Shown: positions 26,434 to 34,381, counted from the first letter of the stretch. The stretch: 64,000 bases of DNA from Flavobacterium sp. ZT3R18 (GCF_007097385.1 NZ_VJZS01000003.1:124001-188000), one strand, 5' to 3'. The notes: generated from the sequence alone by a model not told the origin. Program-made: numbers and translations.

Positions 26434-27532
26434 ACTTATTATAGAAAACTTCAAATCACATTCTAATACCGAATTAAATCTTTCGAAAATAAACATTTTG
26501 ACTGGCTTAAACGGAATGGGAAAATCATCTGTTATTCAAGCATTATTACTACTAAGACAATCTTCAAAATTATCTCAAGGATTGGAACTAAATGGTGACT
26601 TATGCTCTGTTGGAATAGTCGAAGATGCTGTTTATCAATCTGCAAACGACGATTTTATTAGATTTTCTATAAGCTCCGATCATACTAACCTCAATTTTAA
26701 ATTTCTTGCTAACCCATCAAACATTAATGATACTTTTTTAAAAACGTTGGAATTAAATCCATCAAAATTTGATGATTCTAATTTTAAATTATTTGAAAAT
26801 AATTTTCAATACATTAGTGCATATAGGAATGGTCCTATTGATAATTATACAAAACACACTTCGGTTGTAGAATACGAAAATCAAATCTCAAAAATTGAAG
26901 GAAAATGTGAATTTGTAGCACATTATTTAGATTTTTTCGGGAAATCAATTATTAGCGATTCATTAAAAAGAAATGAAAATGATGATGCTACTTTAATATT
27001 TCAAGTTGAACAATGGATGAGAGATATAAGTCCTAATATTAATATAAAAATTAAATCCTCTGGACTAAATTACAAAATAGATTATAGTTTTGATAGAGGG
27101 CAAGGACAAACTCCAACTCTTGATTTTAAAGCGAAAAACATAGGTTTTGGCGTTTCTTATGTTTTGCCAATAATCGTTGCAGCGCTGCATTCTAAGCCCG
27201 AAAGTATCGTAATTATAGAAAATCCTGAGGCTCACATTCATCCTGGTGCACAAGCAAAATTAATGGAATTGATCTGTAAATCAGCCAAAAATGGAGTGCA
27301 ATTTATTATAGAAACCCATAGTGATCATATTATAAATGGGATTTTAGTTGCTACTAAAAAAGATATTATTTCTAAAGACGATAGTTCTATTTATTACTTT
27401 GATAGAAATGAACAAAAACACGCAACCGAAGCCATTCATTTACCCGTTCTTGAAGGAGGTAAAATACAAAGGCCTCCGAAAGGGTTCTTTGATCAGTTGG
27501 ATATTGACATGGACACTTTAATGGGGTTTTAA
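26423..27532 (+). CDS. AAA/ABC-type ATPase with DUF3696 C terminus, module gene 2
   Basis: This is an SMC/ABC-like ATPase of 369 residues starting with GTG. Walker A is GLNGMGKSS (about residues 28-36). The signature region is degenerate, and Walker B with the following acidic residue is IVIIENPEAHIHPGAQAKLMEL. The switch His is in ETHSDHII. The C-terminal GFFDQLDIDMDTLM matches the end of DUF3696 proteins. No TOPRIM nuclease domain is present, which separates it from OLD nucleases. The long helical insert of SMC proteins is also absent. Translational overlap with the DUF262 gene and 1-base spacing to the third gene suggest a fixed-stoichiometry complex. Confidence 0.9.
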   Translation: MITKLIIENFKSHSNTELNLSKINILTGLNGMGKSSVIQALLLLRQSSKLSQGLELNGDLCSVGIVEDAVYQSANDDFIRFSISSDHTNLNFKFLANPSNINDTFLKTLELNPSKFDDSNFKLFENNFQYISAYRNGPIDNYTKHTSVVEYENQISKIEGKCEFVAHYLDFFGKSIISDSLKRNENDDATLIFQVEQWMRDISPNINIKIKSSGLNYKIDYSFDRGQGQTPTLDFKAKNIGFGVSYVLPIIVAALHSKPESIVIIENPEAHIHPGAQAKLMELICKSAKNGVQFIIETHSDHIINGILVATKKDIISKDDSSIYYFDRNEQKHATEAIHLPVLEGGKIQRPPKGFFDQLDIDMDTLMGF

Positions 27533-27533
27533 G

Positions 27534-28352
27534 ATGAGTCAAGCCAATCTATTTATATTAATTCCAGAAAATAATCCAAAATTTCATTGGATTAACAATC
27601 TTGATATACTTATAAATGAAAAAAATGTGGTTTCATATCTTGAAAATCTAAAATCCCTCAAAGAAACAGTCCAATTCGAAAATTACAATGGGTATTACGA
27701 TAGTGAGTCTTACACTAATTTATTCAAACATTTTGAAATAATTGAAGACTGCTTCCCTAATCCAATTAAAAGAAGATTACACTCGCTTTTTTCTGATTTT
27801 TTTGATTGGAGAAAAAACACTGCTCAATTAAATCAAAATAATTATACAATTTTCAATCAAGGAATAGAAAACCATACGTTATGCGAAGTTACTCAAAGAC
27901 AAAATAATGATAGCGGAAATCCTTTCGCTTTGCTAAACCATCAAGCAATTTCAACAGCAAACTCATCAATCGAAATCACGATTAACGAACGAACTACAGA
28001 ATCAATAGAAGTCTTATCAAATATAGAAGAAATGACACAGTGGTTTTCAGAGAATCGAATTCCTAAAAGAAATTTCCAACCAATTCCTAAGCACAACATT
28101 CCTAATCCAATCCATCGAAAGGGAGAATTAATAAGTCCTTTGTACGGTAGTCCCGAAAACGCAACGGCAATATTAAAAAAGGCAATTGGAATAAATTCAA
28201 GAGAACTTTTTGGCTATGATGAATCAAATGAAATGGTGATTGTTTTCAAATTTGAAAATAACACACCCCAAAATCAATATCACGGGTATCACGTAACCCA
28301 AGATTCGGAAGAAATTCCTAAAGAAATAAAAAACAAATTATTCAATAACTAG
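27534..28352 (+). CDS. Unrecognised protein, module gene 3 (candidate effector)
   Basis: I do not recognise this 272-residue protein. The start lies one base after the stop of the ATPase gene. The N-terminal part (about 1-130) is helical and aromatic, with FFDWRKNTAQL near its end. A linker region rich in Asn, Thr and Pro leads to a compact C-terminal segment (about 195-272): HRKGELISPLYGSPENA, a short helix AILKKAIG, a YDESNEMVIVFKF strand and YHGYHV. Such a small alpha/beta end with His, Asp and Tyr residues looks like an RNase-like or toxin fold, which is inference without a family match. No signal peptide or membrane helix is seen. Confidence 0.75.
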   Translation: MSQANLFILIPENNPKFHWINNLDILINEKNVVSYLENLKSLKETVQFENYNGYYDSESYTNLFKHFEIIEDCFPNPIKRRLHSLFSDFFDWRKNTAQLNQNNYTIFNQGIENHTLCEVTQRQNNDSGNPFALLNHQAISTANSSIEITINERTTESIEVLSNIEEMTQWFSENRIPKRNFQPIPKHNIPNPIHRKGELISPLYGSPENATAILKKAIGINSRELFGYDESNEMVIVFKFENNTPQNQYHGYHVTQDSEEIPKEIKNKLFNN

Positions 28353-28364
28353 AAACCGAATTCT

Positions 28365-29618
28365 ATGAAAATAATCATCCGAGGCGCCAAAATTATCGAT
28401 TCGAAAAGTCCCTTTCACAACCAGACTGTAGATCTTTTAATTGTAGATGGTTTTATAAAAAAAATGGGGGCGGCACTTCCAAATACCGATAACGCCGAAG
28501 AAATAAAACTAGAGAACCTACATATTTCCCAAGGATGGTTTGACAGTAGTGTTTCCCTTGGAGAACCAGGTTTTGAAGACAGAGAAACGATCTCAAATGG
28601 ACTGGATGTAGCTGCCAAAAGTGGTTTTACCGCCATAGCATTGCAACCCAACTCCTTCCCGATTATAGACAATCAAGCGCAAGTTAATTTCGTAAAAAAC
28701 AAAGCCAATGGTTTTGCCACAGAACTTTATCCAATTGGTGCTTTAACCAAGGAAAGCGAAGGTAAAGACATGGCCGAATTGTATGATATGAAAAATTCGG
28801 GTGCTGTTGCCTTTGGCGATTATACCAAAAGTTTAGACAATGCCAATTTGCTAAAAATAGCTTTGCAATACGTACAAGATTTTGATGGTTTGGTTATTGC
28901 TTTTGCACAAGACGACAAAATAAAAGGGAATGGTGTTGCCAACGAAGGTGTTGTTTCGACTCGATTAGGACTGAAAGGTATTCCTAATTTGGCCGAAGAA
29001 CTGCAAATTGCCAGAAACTTATTTTTATTAGAATATACAGGGGGAAAAATGCATATTCCAACTATTTCTTCAGCAAAATCGGTGCAATTAATTAAAGAAG
29101 CTAAAGCAAAAGGATTGCATGTTACTTGTAGCGCAACCGTTCATCATTTGGTTTTAACCGATGAAAAACTAGAAGAATTTGACACCCGATACAAAGTAAC
29201 TCCGCCATTGAAAACCGAAAGCGATAGACAAGCATTACTTAATGGAGTTCTGGACGGAACCATCGATATGATCACATCCGACCATAATCCGATAGACATA
29301 GAACACAAAAAAATGGAATTTGATATGGCCAAAAACGGAACTATCGGACTAGAAAGCGCTTTTGGTGCTTTATTGACCGTACTTCCATTAGAAACTATAA
29401 TCGAAAAATTCACAGTAGGAAAAGCGATTTTCAGCATTGCAAACCACAGTATTAAAGAAGGTGAAATTGCCAATATTACTTTATTTAATCCCGAAGGAAA
29501 TAGTGTTTTCACCAAAGAAAATATACTTTCAAAATCAAAAAACTCTGCCTTTCTAGGTACCAATCTAAAAGGTAAAGCGTATGGGATTTTGAATCAAGGA
29601 AAATTAATTTTAGGATAA
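28365..29618 (+). CDS. Dihydroorotase-like protein lacking metal ligands
   Basis: This 417-residue amidohydrolase-fold protein is clearly of the type I dihydroorotase family in length and layout (VDLLIVDGFIKKMG, LGLKGIPNLAEELQIARN, TSDHNPI near the end). The metal-binding residues, however, are replaced. Where active enzymes have D-x-H-x-H followed by REPG, it has WFDSSVSLGEPG. The HCED position reads AQDD, and the CHVST position reads PTISS. Only the late Asp in TSDHNP remains. It is therefore unlikely to be catalytic. The family is conserved in flavobacteria, so a non-catalytic role (for example with aspartate carbamoyltransferase) is plausible. Another gene would have to supply dihydroorotase activity. 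Confidence 0.85.
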   Translation: MKIIIRGAKIIDSKSPFHNQTVDLLIVDGFIKKMGAALPNTDNAEEIKLENLHISQGWFDSSVSLGEPGFEDRETISNGLDVAAKSGFTAIALQPNSFPIIDNQAQVNFVKNKANGFATELYPIGALTKESEGKDMAELYDMKNSGAVAFGDYTKSLDNANLLKIALQYVQDFDGLVIAFAQDDKIKGNGVANEGVVSTRLGLKGIPNLAEELQIARNLFLLEYTGGKMHIPTISSAKSVQLIKEAKAKGLHVTCSATVHHLVLTDEKLEEFDTRYKVTPPLKTESDRQALLNGVLDGTIDMITSDHNPIDIEHKKMEFDMAKNGTIGLESAFGALLTVLPLETIIEKFTVGKAIFSIANHSIKEGEIANITLFNPEGNSVFTKENILSKSKNSAFLGTNLKGKAYGILNQGKLILG

Positions 29619-29669
29619 TAAATAGATTTATCCTCAACAGTGTGAGCAGCCTTAAATTAAAGAAAAAAG

Positions 29670-29754
29670 TTAGCCACGAATTACACTAATTTGCACAAAT
29701 TTCTTGAAATTTAAATGAATTAATTCGTGACTAATTCGTGAAATTCGTGGCTAA
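29670..29754. repeat. GCCACGAATT inverted repeat
   Basis: Perfect 13-bp arms TTAGCCACGAATT (29670-29682) and AATTCGTGGCTAA (29742-29754) enclose further AATTCGTGA units. It lies between the dihydroorotase-like gene and the following membrane protein gene. Confidence 0.75.
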
Positions 29755-29797
29755 ATAAAATTAACCCAAGATAACTGTGGTAGAACCACTAAATAGC

Positions 29798-30124
29798 ATG
29801 AACAACACTATCGAAGCTGGAAAAACAGCAGCCATTACCAGTTATATTTTAGGAATTGGTGTATTTATAGCGATGTCTATGAATGCCGAAGACAAAAATG
29901 AATTCGCCTCTTTTCATATCCGTCAAGGATTGGGACTTACCCTTACTTTTATTTCCTTGGGATTAATCATCAGCAATTTCAACAGTTTAATGATTTCAGC
30001 ACCTATGTGGGTTTTCATTTCTGTTTTATGGTCTTATGGCATTTTCAGTGCTATAAAAGGGGAAACAAAACCCGTTCCATTGTTGGGAATTTATTTTCAA
30101 AAATGGCTCAAAAGCATTTCTTAA
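29798..30124 (+). CDS. Small integral membrane protein (DUF4870-like)
   Basis: From the preferred ATG (MNNTIEAGKTAAI) the protein has 108 residues. Three hydrophobic segments lie at about residues 8-27, 48-65 and 70-90, and the FASFHIRQGLGL motif between the first two is typical of small DUF4870-like membrane proteins, which are of unknown function. The C-terminal GIYFQKWLKSI is amphipathic. A GTG 21 bases upstream would add seven residues and is not favoured. It sits between the dihydroorotase-like gene and the esterase gene, as is usual in flavobacteria. Confidence 0.8.
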   Translation: MNNTIEAGKTAAITSYILGIGVFIAMSMNAEDKNEFASFHIRQGLGLTLTFISLGLIISNFNSLMISAPMWVFISVLWSYGIFSAIKGETKPVPLLGIYFQKWLKSIS

Positions 30125-30130
30125 TTTTAG

Positions 30131-30148
30131 TCCCGATAATTATCGGGA
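30131..30148. repeat. 18-bp palindrome TCCCGATAATTATCGGGA, copy 2
   Basis: An exact copy of the palindrome in the ychF leader, located between the small membrane protein gene and the esterase gene. Confidence 0.8.
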
Positions 30149-30206
30149 GTAGATTAACGATTTATGATTGAAGATTTAAAAAAAAACTAACAATACAAAC
30201 AAAAAA

Positions 30207-30848
30207 ATGTCTTTAGAATATAAAATAAGAGAACCCAAAGTAATTTTAGACAAAAACCCACTTATACTCATGCTTCACGGCTATGGAAGCAACGAAGCCG
30301 ATTTATTTTCGTTTGCTCCTGAATTACCTGATGAGTATTATGTTATCTCCGCTCGCGCTCCTTATGACTTACAATATGGGAGTTACGCTTGGTATGCGAT
30401 CAATTTTGATGCCGATCAAAACAAATTTTCAGATAACGATCAAGCCCGAATATCCAGAGATACAATTGCTGGCTTTATTGATGAATTAACAAGCAACTAT
30501 CCTATTGATTCTAATGATGTAACGCTTTTTGGTTTCAGCCAAGGATCGATCTTGAGTTATGCTGTAGCACTTTCGTATCCAGAAAAAGTGAATAAAGTAG
30601 CAGCCATGAGTGGTTACCTCAATTTAGAAATCGTAGCCGAAGATTACCTAAAAAACAACTTAAGCAAACTTAAAATATTTGCTTCACACGGAACGGTAGA
30701 TCAAGTAATTCCTGTGGATTGGGCTAGAAAAACACCGGGAATACTAGAGAAATTAGGAGTAGCCATTACCTATAAAGAATACCCTGTGGGTCATGGAGTT
30801 GCTCCACAGAATTTTTATGATTTAAAGAATTGGCTTAGCGGTAAATAG
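30207..30848 (+). CDS. Alpha/beta hydrolase, phospholipase/carboxylesterase type
   Basis: This serine esterase has 213 residues. The oxyanion segment is LMLHGYGSNEADLF (about 22-35). The nucleophile Ser is in GFSQGSIL, the catalytic Asp is in HGTVDQVIPVDW, and the catalytic His is in YPVGHGVAPQN, in the order expected for the YpfH/acyl-protein thioesterase-like branch. No signal peptide is present, so it is cytoplasmic. The physiological ester is unknown. A dense repeat array starts directly after its stop codon. Confidence 0.92.
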   Translation: MSLEYKIREPKVILDKNPLILMLHGYGSNEADLFSFAPELPDEYYVISARAPYDLQYGSYAWYAINFDADQNKFSDNDQARISRDTIAGFIDELTSNYPIDSNDVTLFGFSQGSILSYAVALSYPEKVNKVAAMSGYLNLEIVAEDYLKNNLSKLKIFASHGTVDQVIPVDWARKTPGILEKLGVAITYKEYPVGHGVAPQNFYDLKNWLSGK

Positions 30849-30849
30849 T

Positions 30850-31193
30850 CTTCAGTCGCAGTTTTCAGTTTTCAGTCACTACCGAGATGGGAATAAGTTT
30901 TCCAGTCGCAGTCTCAGTTTTAAGTTACTACCGAGATGGGAATAAGTTTTCCAGTCGTAGTCTCAGTTTTCAGTCACTACCGAGATGGGAAATAGTTTTC
31001 AGTCGCAGTTTTCAGTTACTACCGAGACTGAAAACTAAAAGCTTTTTTATACGATTTCTACAAACTGAAAACTGCGACTGAAAACTGAAAACTTTTTTAT
31101 ACGATATCTACAGACTGAAAACTGAGACTGAAAACTGAAAACTTTTTTATACGATATCTACAGACTGAAAACTGAGACTGAAAACTGAAAACT
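30850..31193. repeat. Two-sided intergenic repeat array
   Basis: The left part has four units marked by ACCGAGA at 30881, 30930, 30979 and 31021, with CAGTTTTCAG-type stretches between them. The right part has three units of about 50 bases marked by CTTTTTTATACGAT at 31042, 31092 and 31142, with ACTGAAAACTG stretches. The two halves are roughly inverted to each other, and each is in sense orientation for the gene it follows. Confidence 0.85.
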
Positions 31194-31194
31194 C

Positions 31195-31695
31195 CTATTT
31201 CTGATATAGAAAAGACTGATTTACTTCAAAAGAAACACTTTCATCTTCGTTGATAAAATATTTCAGCAGCACTTCTCCCCAATATTCTCCGTCGCTATAA
31301 TCAGCAATTATCCAACGGTGGTTCAAGACTTTTACTTTATTGATCAAAAATTTATTGGCTCCCAATTGTTCTTGCCCAGTATAAGGATTTCCTTTTGGAT
31401 TCGAATTTAAATCCAATAGTTGTGCCGTAACATACGGAATTAAGGTAGCATAATTTCGAATTTTATCCGACTTAGCCGATTCAAAATAATTTTGGGCGTT
31501 TTCATTTTTTTCTAATGAAAAATAATTCGCATCAGACAATTTATTGCTAACGGATTGCAAACTGTCTTTTAATCTGGTTGTTGTTTTTTTATATTTTTCT
31601 TGCTCAAAAGTCACCTCTTTGCTTAAAAACATATAGGTATAAACATTAAAGACTAAAGACAAAATTAAAGCGTAAAGGAGTAATGAATTTTTCAT
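31195..31695 (-). CDS. Membrane-anchored protein of unknown function
   Basis: This 166-residue protein has one N-terminal hydrophobic segment (residues 4-23) that anchors it to the inner membrane, a short coiled region (about 28-60), and a globular C-terminal domain with HRWIIADYSDGEYWGEVLLKY, which looks like a small beta-rich fold. No enzyme motif is evident, and I do not assign a family. Its leader is copy B of the structured inverted repeat shared with ychF and serC. Its 3' end runs into the two-sided repeat array. Confidence 0.75.
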   Translation of the reverse strand: MKNSLLLYALILSLVFNVYTYMFLSKEVTFEQEKYKKTTTRLKDSLQSVSNKLSDANYFSLEKNENAQNYFESAKSDKIRNYATLIPYVTAQLLDLNSNPKGNPYTGQEQLGANKFLINKVKVLNHRWIIADYSDGEYWGEVLLKYFINEDESVSFEVNQSFLYQK

Positions 31696-31790
31696 GTGAA
31701 GATAATATTTGTTTTTTAATGGAACATGGTATCGCCATTCTTAGTTCCAATTTATGATTTTTGAATCATGGCGATTTCATATATTTATTG
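31696..31790 (-). promoter_or_regulatory. Shared inverted-repeat leader, copy B
   Basis: On the minus strand ATGAAATCGCCAT, the hairpin ATGATTCAAAAATCAT, then ATGGCGATACCATG are followed by CATTAAAAAACAAA running to the start codon. The 8-bp stem ATCGCCAT/ATGGCGAT is perfect. The 3' end is nearly identical to the ychF leader. Confidence 0.65.
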
Positions 31791-31796
31791 ATTCAA

Positions 31797-32561
31797 TTAA
31801 ATTGTAATTTCTAAATTATCGTAAGCCAGGAAAACATTGTTTGGAAGTTCTTTTTGCACTACTTCATGAAAACCTAAAATATGGCTAATGTGTGTAATAT
31901 AGGCCTTTTGGGGTTTGACCAAAGCTATAAAATCTAATGCTTCTTGCAAATTAAAATGACTATCATGAAGCTCTTCGCGTAAAGCATTGACCACCAAGAC
32001 TTTTAAATTTTTTAATTTTTCAATTTCAATTTCTTCAATAGTTTTAACATCAGTTAAATAGGCAAAATCATCAATCCTGTACCCAAATACCTGAAGATTA
32101 CCATGCATAACATTGACAGGAATTGCCATTTTATCACCAATTAAAAAAGGTCGGTCATTTTCGACTTCAATCGTTTTTACAGAAGGGGCTCCTGGGTATC
32201 TATTTTCGGTTTCAAAAATATAATCAAAACGTTTTTTAAGGTTTTCAATAACTCGTTTATGAGCATAAACAGGCATCACTCCTTGCCTAAAATTAAAGGG
32301 GCGAATATCATCTAAACCAGCAGTATGGTCAGAATGTTCATGCGTAAAAAGAATTTCATCTACTTTTTTACAATTGCTAGTCAGCATTTGTTGTCTAAAA
32401 TCAGGACCGCAATCGATAACGCAAGAATGACTATCCCAAGATATCCAAACCGAAACTCGAAGCCTTTTATCCTTACTATCAGCACTTTTACATACTTCAT
32501 GGTCACTCCCTATAATAGGAATTCCTTGCGATGTACCTGTTCCTAAAAAATATACCTTCAA
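31797..32561 (-). CDS. MBL-fold metallo-hydrolase (PhnP-like phosphodiesterase)
   Basis: This metallo-beta-lactamase-fold enzyme has 254 residues. The metal motif HEHSDH is at residues 74-79. The N-terminal FLGTGTSQGIP strand and the CGPDFRQQM segment are typical of the PhnP / phosphoribosyl cyclic phosphate phosphodiesterase branch. A later His in NVMHGNLQVFGYR and a final His in YITHISH complete the expected ligand set. There is no phosphonate operon nearby, so the substrate in this organism is open. It lies downstream of the 31195-31695 gene on the same strand but is separated by the leader region. Confidence 0.9.
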   Translation of the reverse strand: MKVYFLGTGTSQGIPIIGSDHEVCKSADSKDKRLRVSVWISWDSHSCVIDCGPDFRQQMLTSNCKKVDEILFTHEHSDHTAGLDDIRPFNFRQGVMPVYAHKRVIENLKKRFDYIFETENRYPGAPSVKTIEVENDRPFLIGDKMAIPVNVMHGNLQVFGYRIDDFAYLTDVKTIEEIEIEKLKNLKVLVVNALREELHDSHFNLQEALDFIALVKPQKAYITHISHILGFHEVVQKELPNNVFLAYDNLEITI

Positions 32562-32621
32562 CTGTGTTTCTTTTTTTTACAAAAATAGAATTAATTCTCT
32601 TTCATTAGCTGCCTATTTCAT

Positions 32622-32629
32622 TAACTTTG
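32622..32629 (+). promoter_or_regulatory. Putative -7 element TAACTTTG
   Basis: This TAnnTTTG match lies 31 bases before the start of the 487-residue protein gene. No clear -33 element is seen. Confidence 0.5.
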
Positions 32630-32660
32630 TAACATAATTACCGTATTTAAACAAAAAAAA

Positions 32661-34124
32661 ATGGAAGCCAAAAAGATAAAACTAAAAGGAGATAAATTTA
32701 TCGAACAAATCCCTTCTTTAAAGGACAAAGCACTTCGTATCAATTTGAATGAAAACATATACGGAACTTTTGCCGAAATTGGGGCTGGTCAAGAAACAGT
32801 AAGACATTTTTTTAGATCAGGTGGATCTTCTGGAACAATCGCAAAAGCCATGTCTGCTTATGATAAGGACTTTAGTGATGCTGTTTATGGAATTGAAGAA
32901 GACGGTCGTTATGTAACAGAAAGCAGACTCAAAAAGATGCTTACTTTTGAAGGTAAGTTGATTGAAGAACGATTAAGTAGAACAAAACATCCTAACAAAA
33001 TGTTTTTTAGTTATGCCAATACAGTTGCCACTATAGACTTTGCCAAACAATTTAAAGGACATGGATGGGTCGGAATTAGATACCAACTCGATCCAAACGA
33101 AGCCTACAATGAGATTATTATCCACATTCGTTTCAAAGAAACGGATTCTAGATTACAACAAGAAACCCTTGGAGTACTTGGAGTGAATTTAATTTATGGT
33201 GCCTTTTATAAATACAACGATCCCAAAAAATTATTACGCTATTTATACGACCACTTAGACAAAGACCAATTAGAAATTGACACTATCAATTTCTCAGGCC
33301 CACGTTTTGCCGATGTTGACAACCGATTGATGAGCTTACAATTGGTAAAAAATGGCATGACCGATGCAGTAATGTTCAATCCCGAAGGTAAAAACATACT
33401 TCCAGCCGCAATTTTATACAAGAAAAACATCCTTGCTTTTAGAGGTAGTTTCCGTCCGGTTACCAACGTAAATATGGACATGTATGAAAAGTCATTAAAA
33501 ATGTTTCTGGAAGAAAATAAAGTAGAAAAAGAAAATACTTTAGTGATTTTTGAAATTACGTTATCCAATCTTCGTTCTGATGGTGAAATTGACGAAAGAG
33601 ACTTTATGGATCGAGCCGAATTACTTTGTTCATTAGGTCAAACCGTAATGATTTCAAATTTCCAAGAATATTACAAAGTAGTCGAATATTTCTCTAATTA
33701 TACCAAGGCCAGAATGGGTCTTGCTATGGGAGTAAATAACTTGATTGACATCTTTGACGAGAAATACTATCGTCACTTAAGCGGTGGAATACTAGAAGCT
33801 TTCGGAAAATTATTCTACCGTGATATGAAAGTATTTTTATATCCAATGCTAGGGGAAGACGGAGAAACCATAACCTCTGAAAATCTAAAAGTACATCCTA
33901 GAATGAAAGAGCTCTATAAATTCTTTAAATTCAATGGAAAAGTAGTAGATATTGACGATTACAATCCTGATATTTTACAAGTGTTCTCTCGCGAAGTATT
34001 AAAAATGATTAGCGAAGGAAAACCAGGTTGGGAATCTATGTTACCGGCTGGGGTTTCGGAAATTATCAAAGAGCAACACCTTTTTGGATATCATCCCAAT
34101 ACACTTTTAAGTGCTAATAACTAA
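32661..34124 (+). CDS. Conserved cytoplasmic protein of unknown function, 487 residues
   Basis: This is a large soluble protein with no signal peptide and no transmembrane segment. Notable stretches include ENIYGTFAEIGAGQETVRHFF near residue 32, which looks like a glycine-rich loop, RSGGSSGTIAKAMSAYDKDF just after, and the late EAFGKLFYRDMKVFLYPM. Such proteins appear in many Bacteroidetes and cyanobacteria-like genomes and are often labelled as TonB receptors or nicotinate-nucleotide adenylyltransferases. I see no support for a receptor (no barrel, no signal peptide) and no HxGH motif of adenylyltransferases. It is a conserved orphan. Confidence 0.85.
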   Translation: MEAKKIKLKGDKFIEQIPSLKDKALRINLNENIYGTFAEIGAGQETVRHFFRSGGSSGTIAKAMSAYDKDFSDAVYGIEEDGRYVTESRLKKMLTFEGKLIEERLSRTKHPNKMFFSYANTVATIDFAKQFKGHGWVGIRYQLDPNEAYNEIIIHIRFKETDSRLQQETLGVLGVNLIYGAFYKYNDPKKLLRYLYDHLDKDQLEIDTINFSGPRFADVDNRLMSLQLVKNGMTDAVMFNPEGKNILPAAILYKKNILAFRGSFRPVTNVNMDMYEKSLKMFLEENKVEKENTLVIFEITLSNLRSDGEIDERDFMDRAELLCSLGQTVMISNFQEYYKVVEYFSNYTKARMGLAMGVNNLIDIFDEKYYRHLSGGILEAFGKLFYRDMKVFLYPMLGEDGETITSENLKVHPRMKELYKFFKFNGKVVDIDDYNPDILQVFSREVLKMISEGKPGWESMLPAGVSEIIKEQHLFGYHPNTLLSANN

Positions 34125-34151
34125 GTAATAATAACCTGTTCGTACTAAACA

Positions 34152-34194
34152 TAAAAATCCAAGAAAGACAAATTGTTTTTCTTGGATTTTTTTT
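34152..34194 (+). terminator. Terminator
   Basis: The stem AAAATCCAAGAAA/TTTCTTGGATTTT with a T-run follows the 487-residue protein gene. Confidence 0.88.
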
Positions 34195-34212
34195 GAAAAA
34201 TTCCACTTCAAA

Positions 34213-34352
34213 ATTGTCATTCCGAGGAACGAGGAATCTCCACAAGTAGCTCGACAATCCCAATATAATCAGCTCTTTTACTCATAACATAACGGCAAAG
34301 ACAATATTGTCGAGTTACTTGCGAAGATCCTTCCTTCGTCAGGATGACAATA
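34213..34352. repeat. Imperfect long inverted repeat
   Basis: The arms at 34213-34258 and 34306-34352 each begin or end with ATTGTCAT-like and CTCGACAAT-like sequence (TCATTCCGAGGAACGAGGAA, versus TTCCTTCGTCAGGATGA). They lie between convergent genes. Similar GAGGAATCTC-type sequences are common in Bacteroidetes intergenic DNA. Confidence 0.65.
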
Positions 34353-34381
34353 TTGAGGAATCGGTACTGATCACTGAACAC

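Noticed and set aside
26423-27532. OLD-family nuclease
   Set aside because: The ATPase core fits, but no TOPRIM domain follows; the C terminus matches DUF3696 instead.
30887-31081. A 64-codon open frame inside the intergenic repeat array
   Set aside because: It is built from the ACCGAGATGGG and CAGTTTTCAG repeats, has no family resemblance, and lacks a plausible start context.
30850-31193. CRISPR array
   Set aside because: Units are about 50 bases and degenerate, spacers are not unique, the two halves are inverted relative to each other, and no cas genes are near.
32661-34124. TonB-dependent receptor or NMN adenylyltransferase labels for the 487-residue protein
   Set aside because: There is no signal peptide, no barrel pattern and no HxGH motif.
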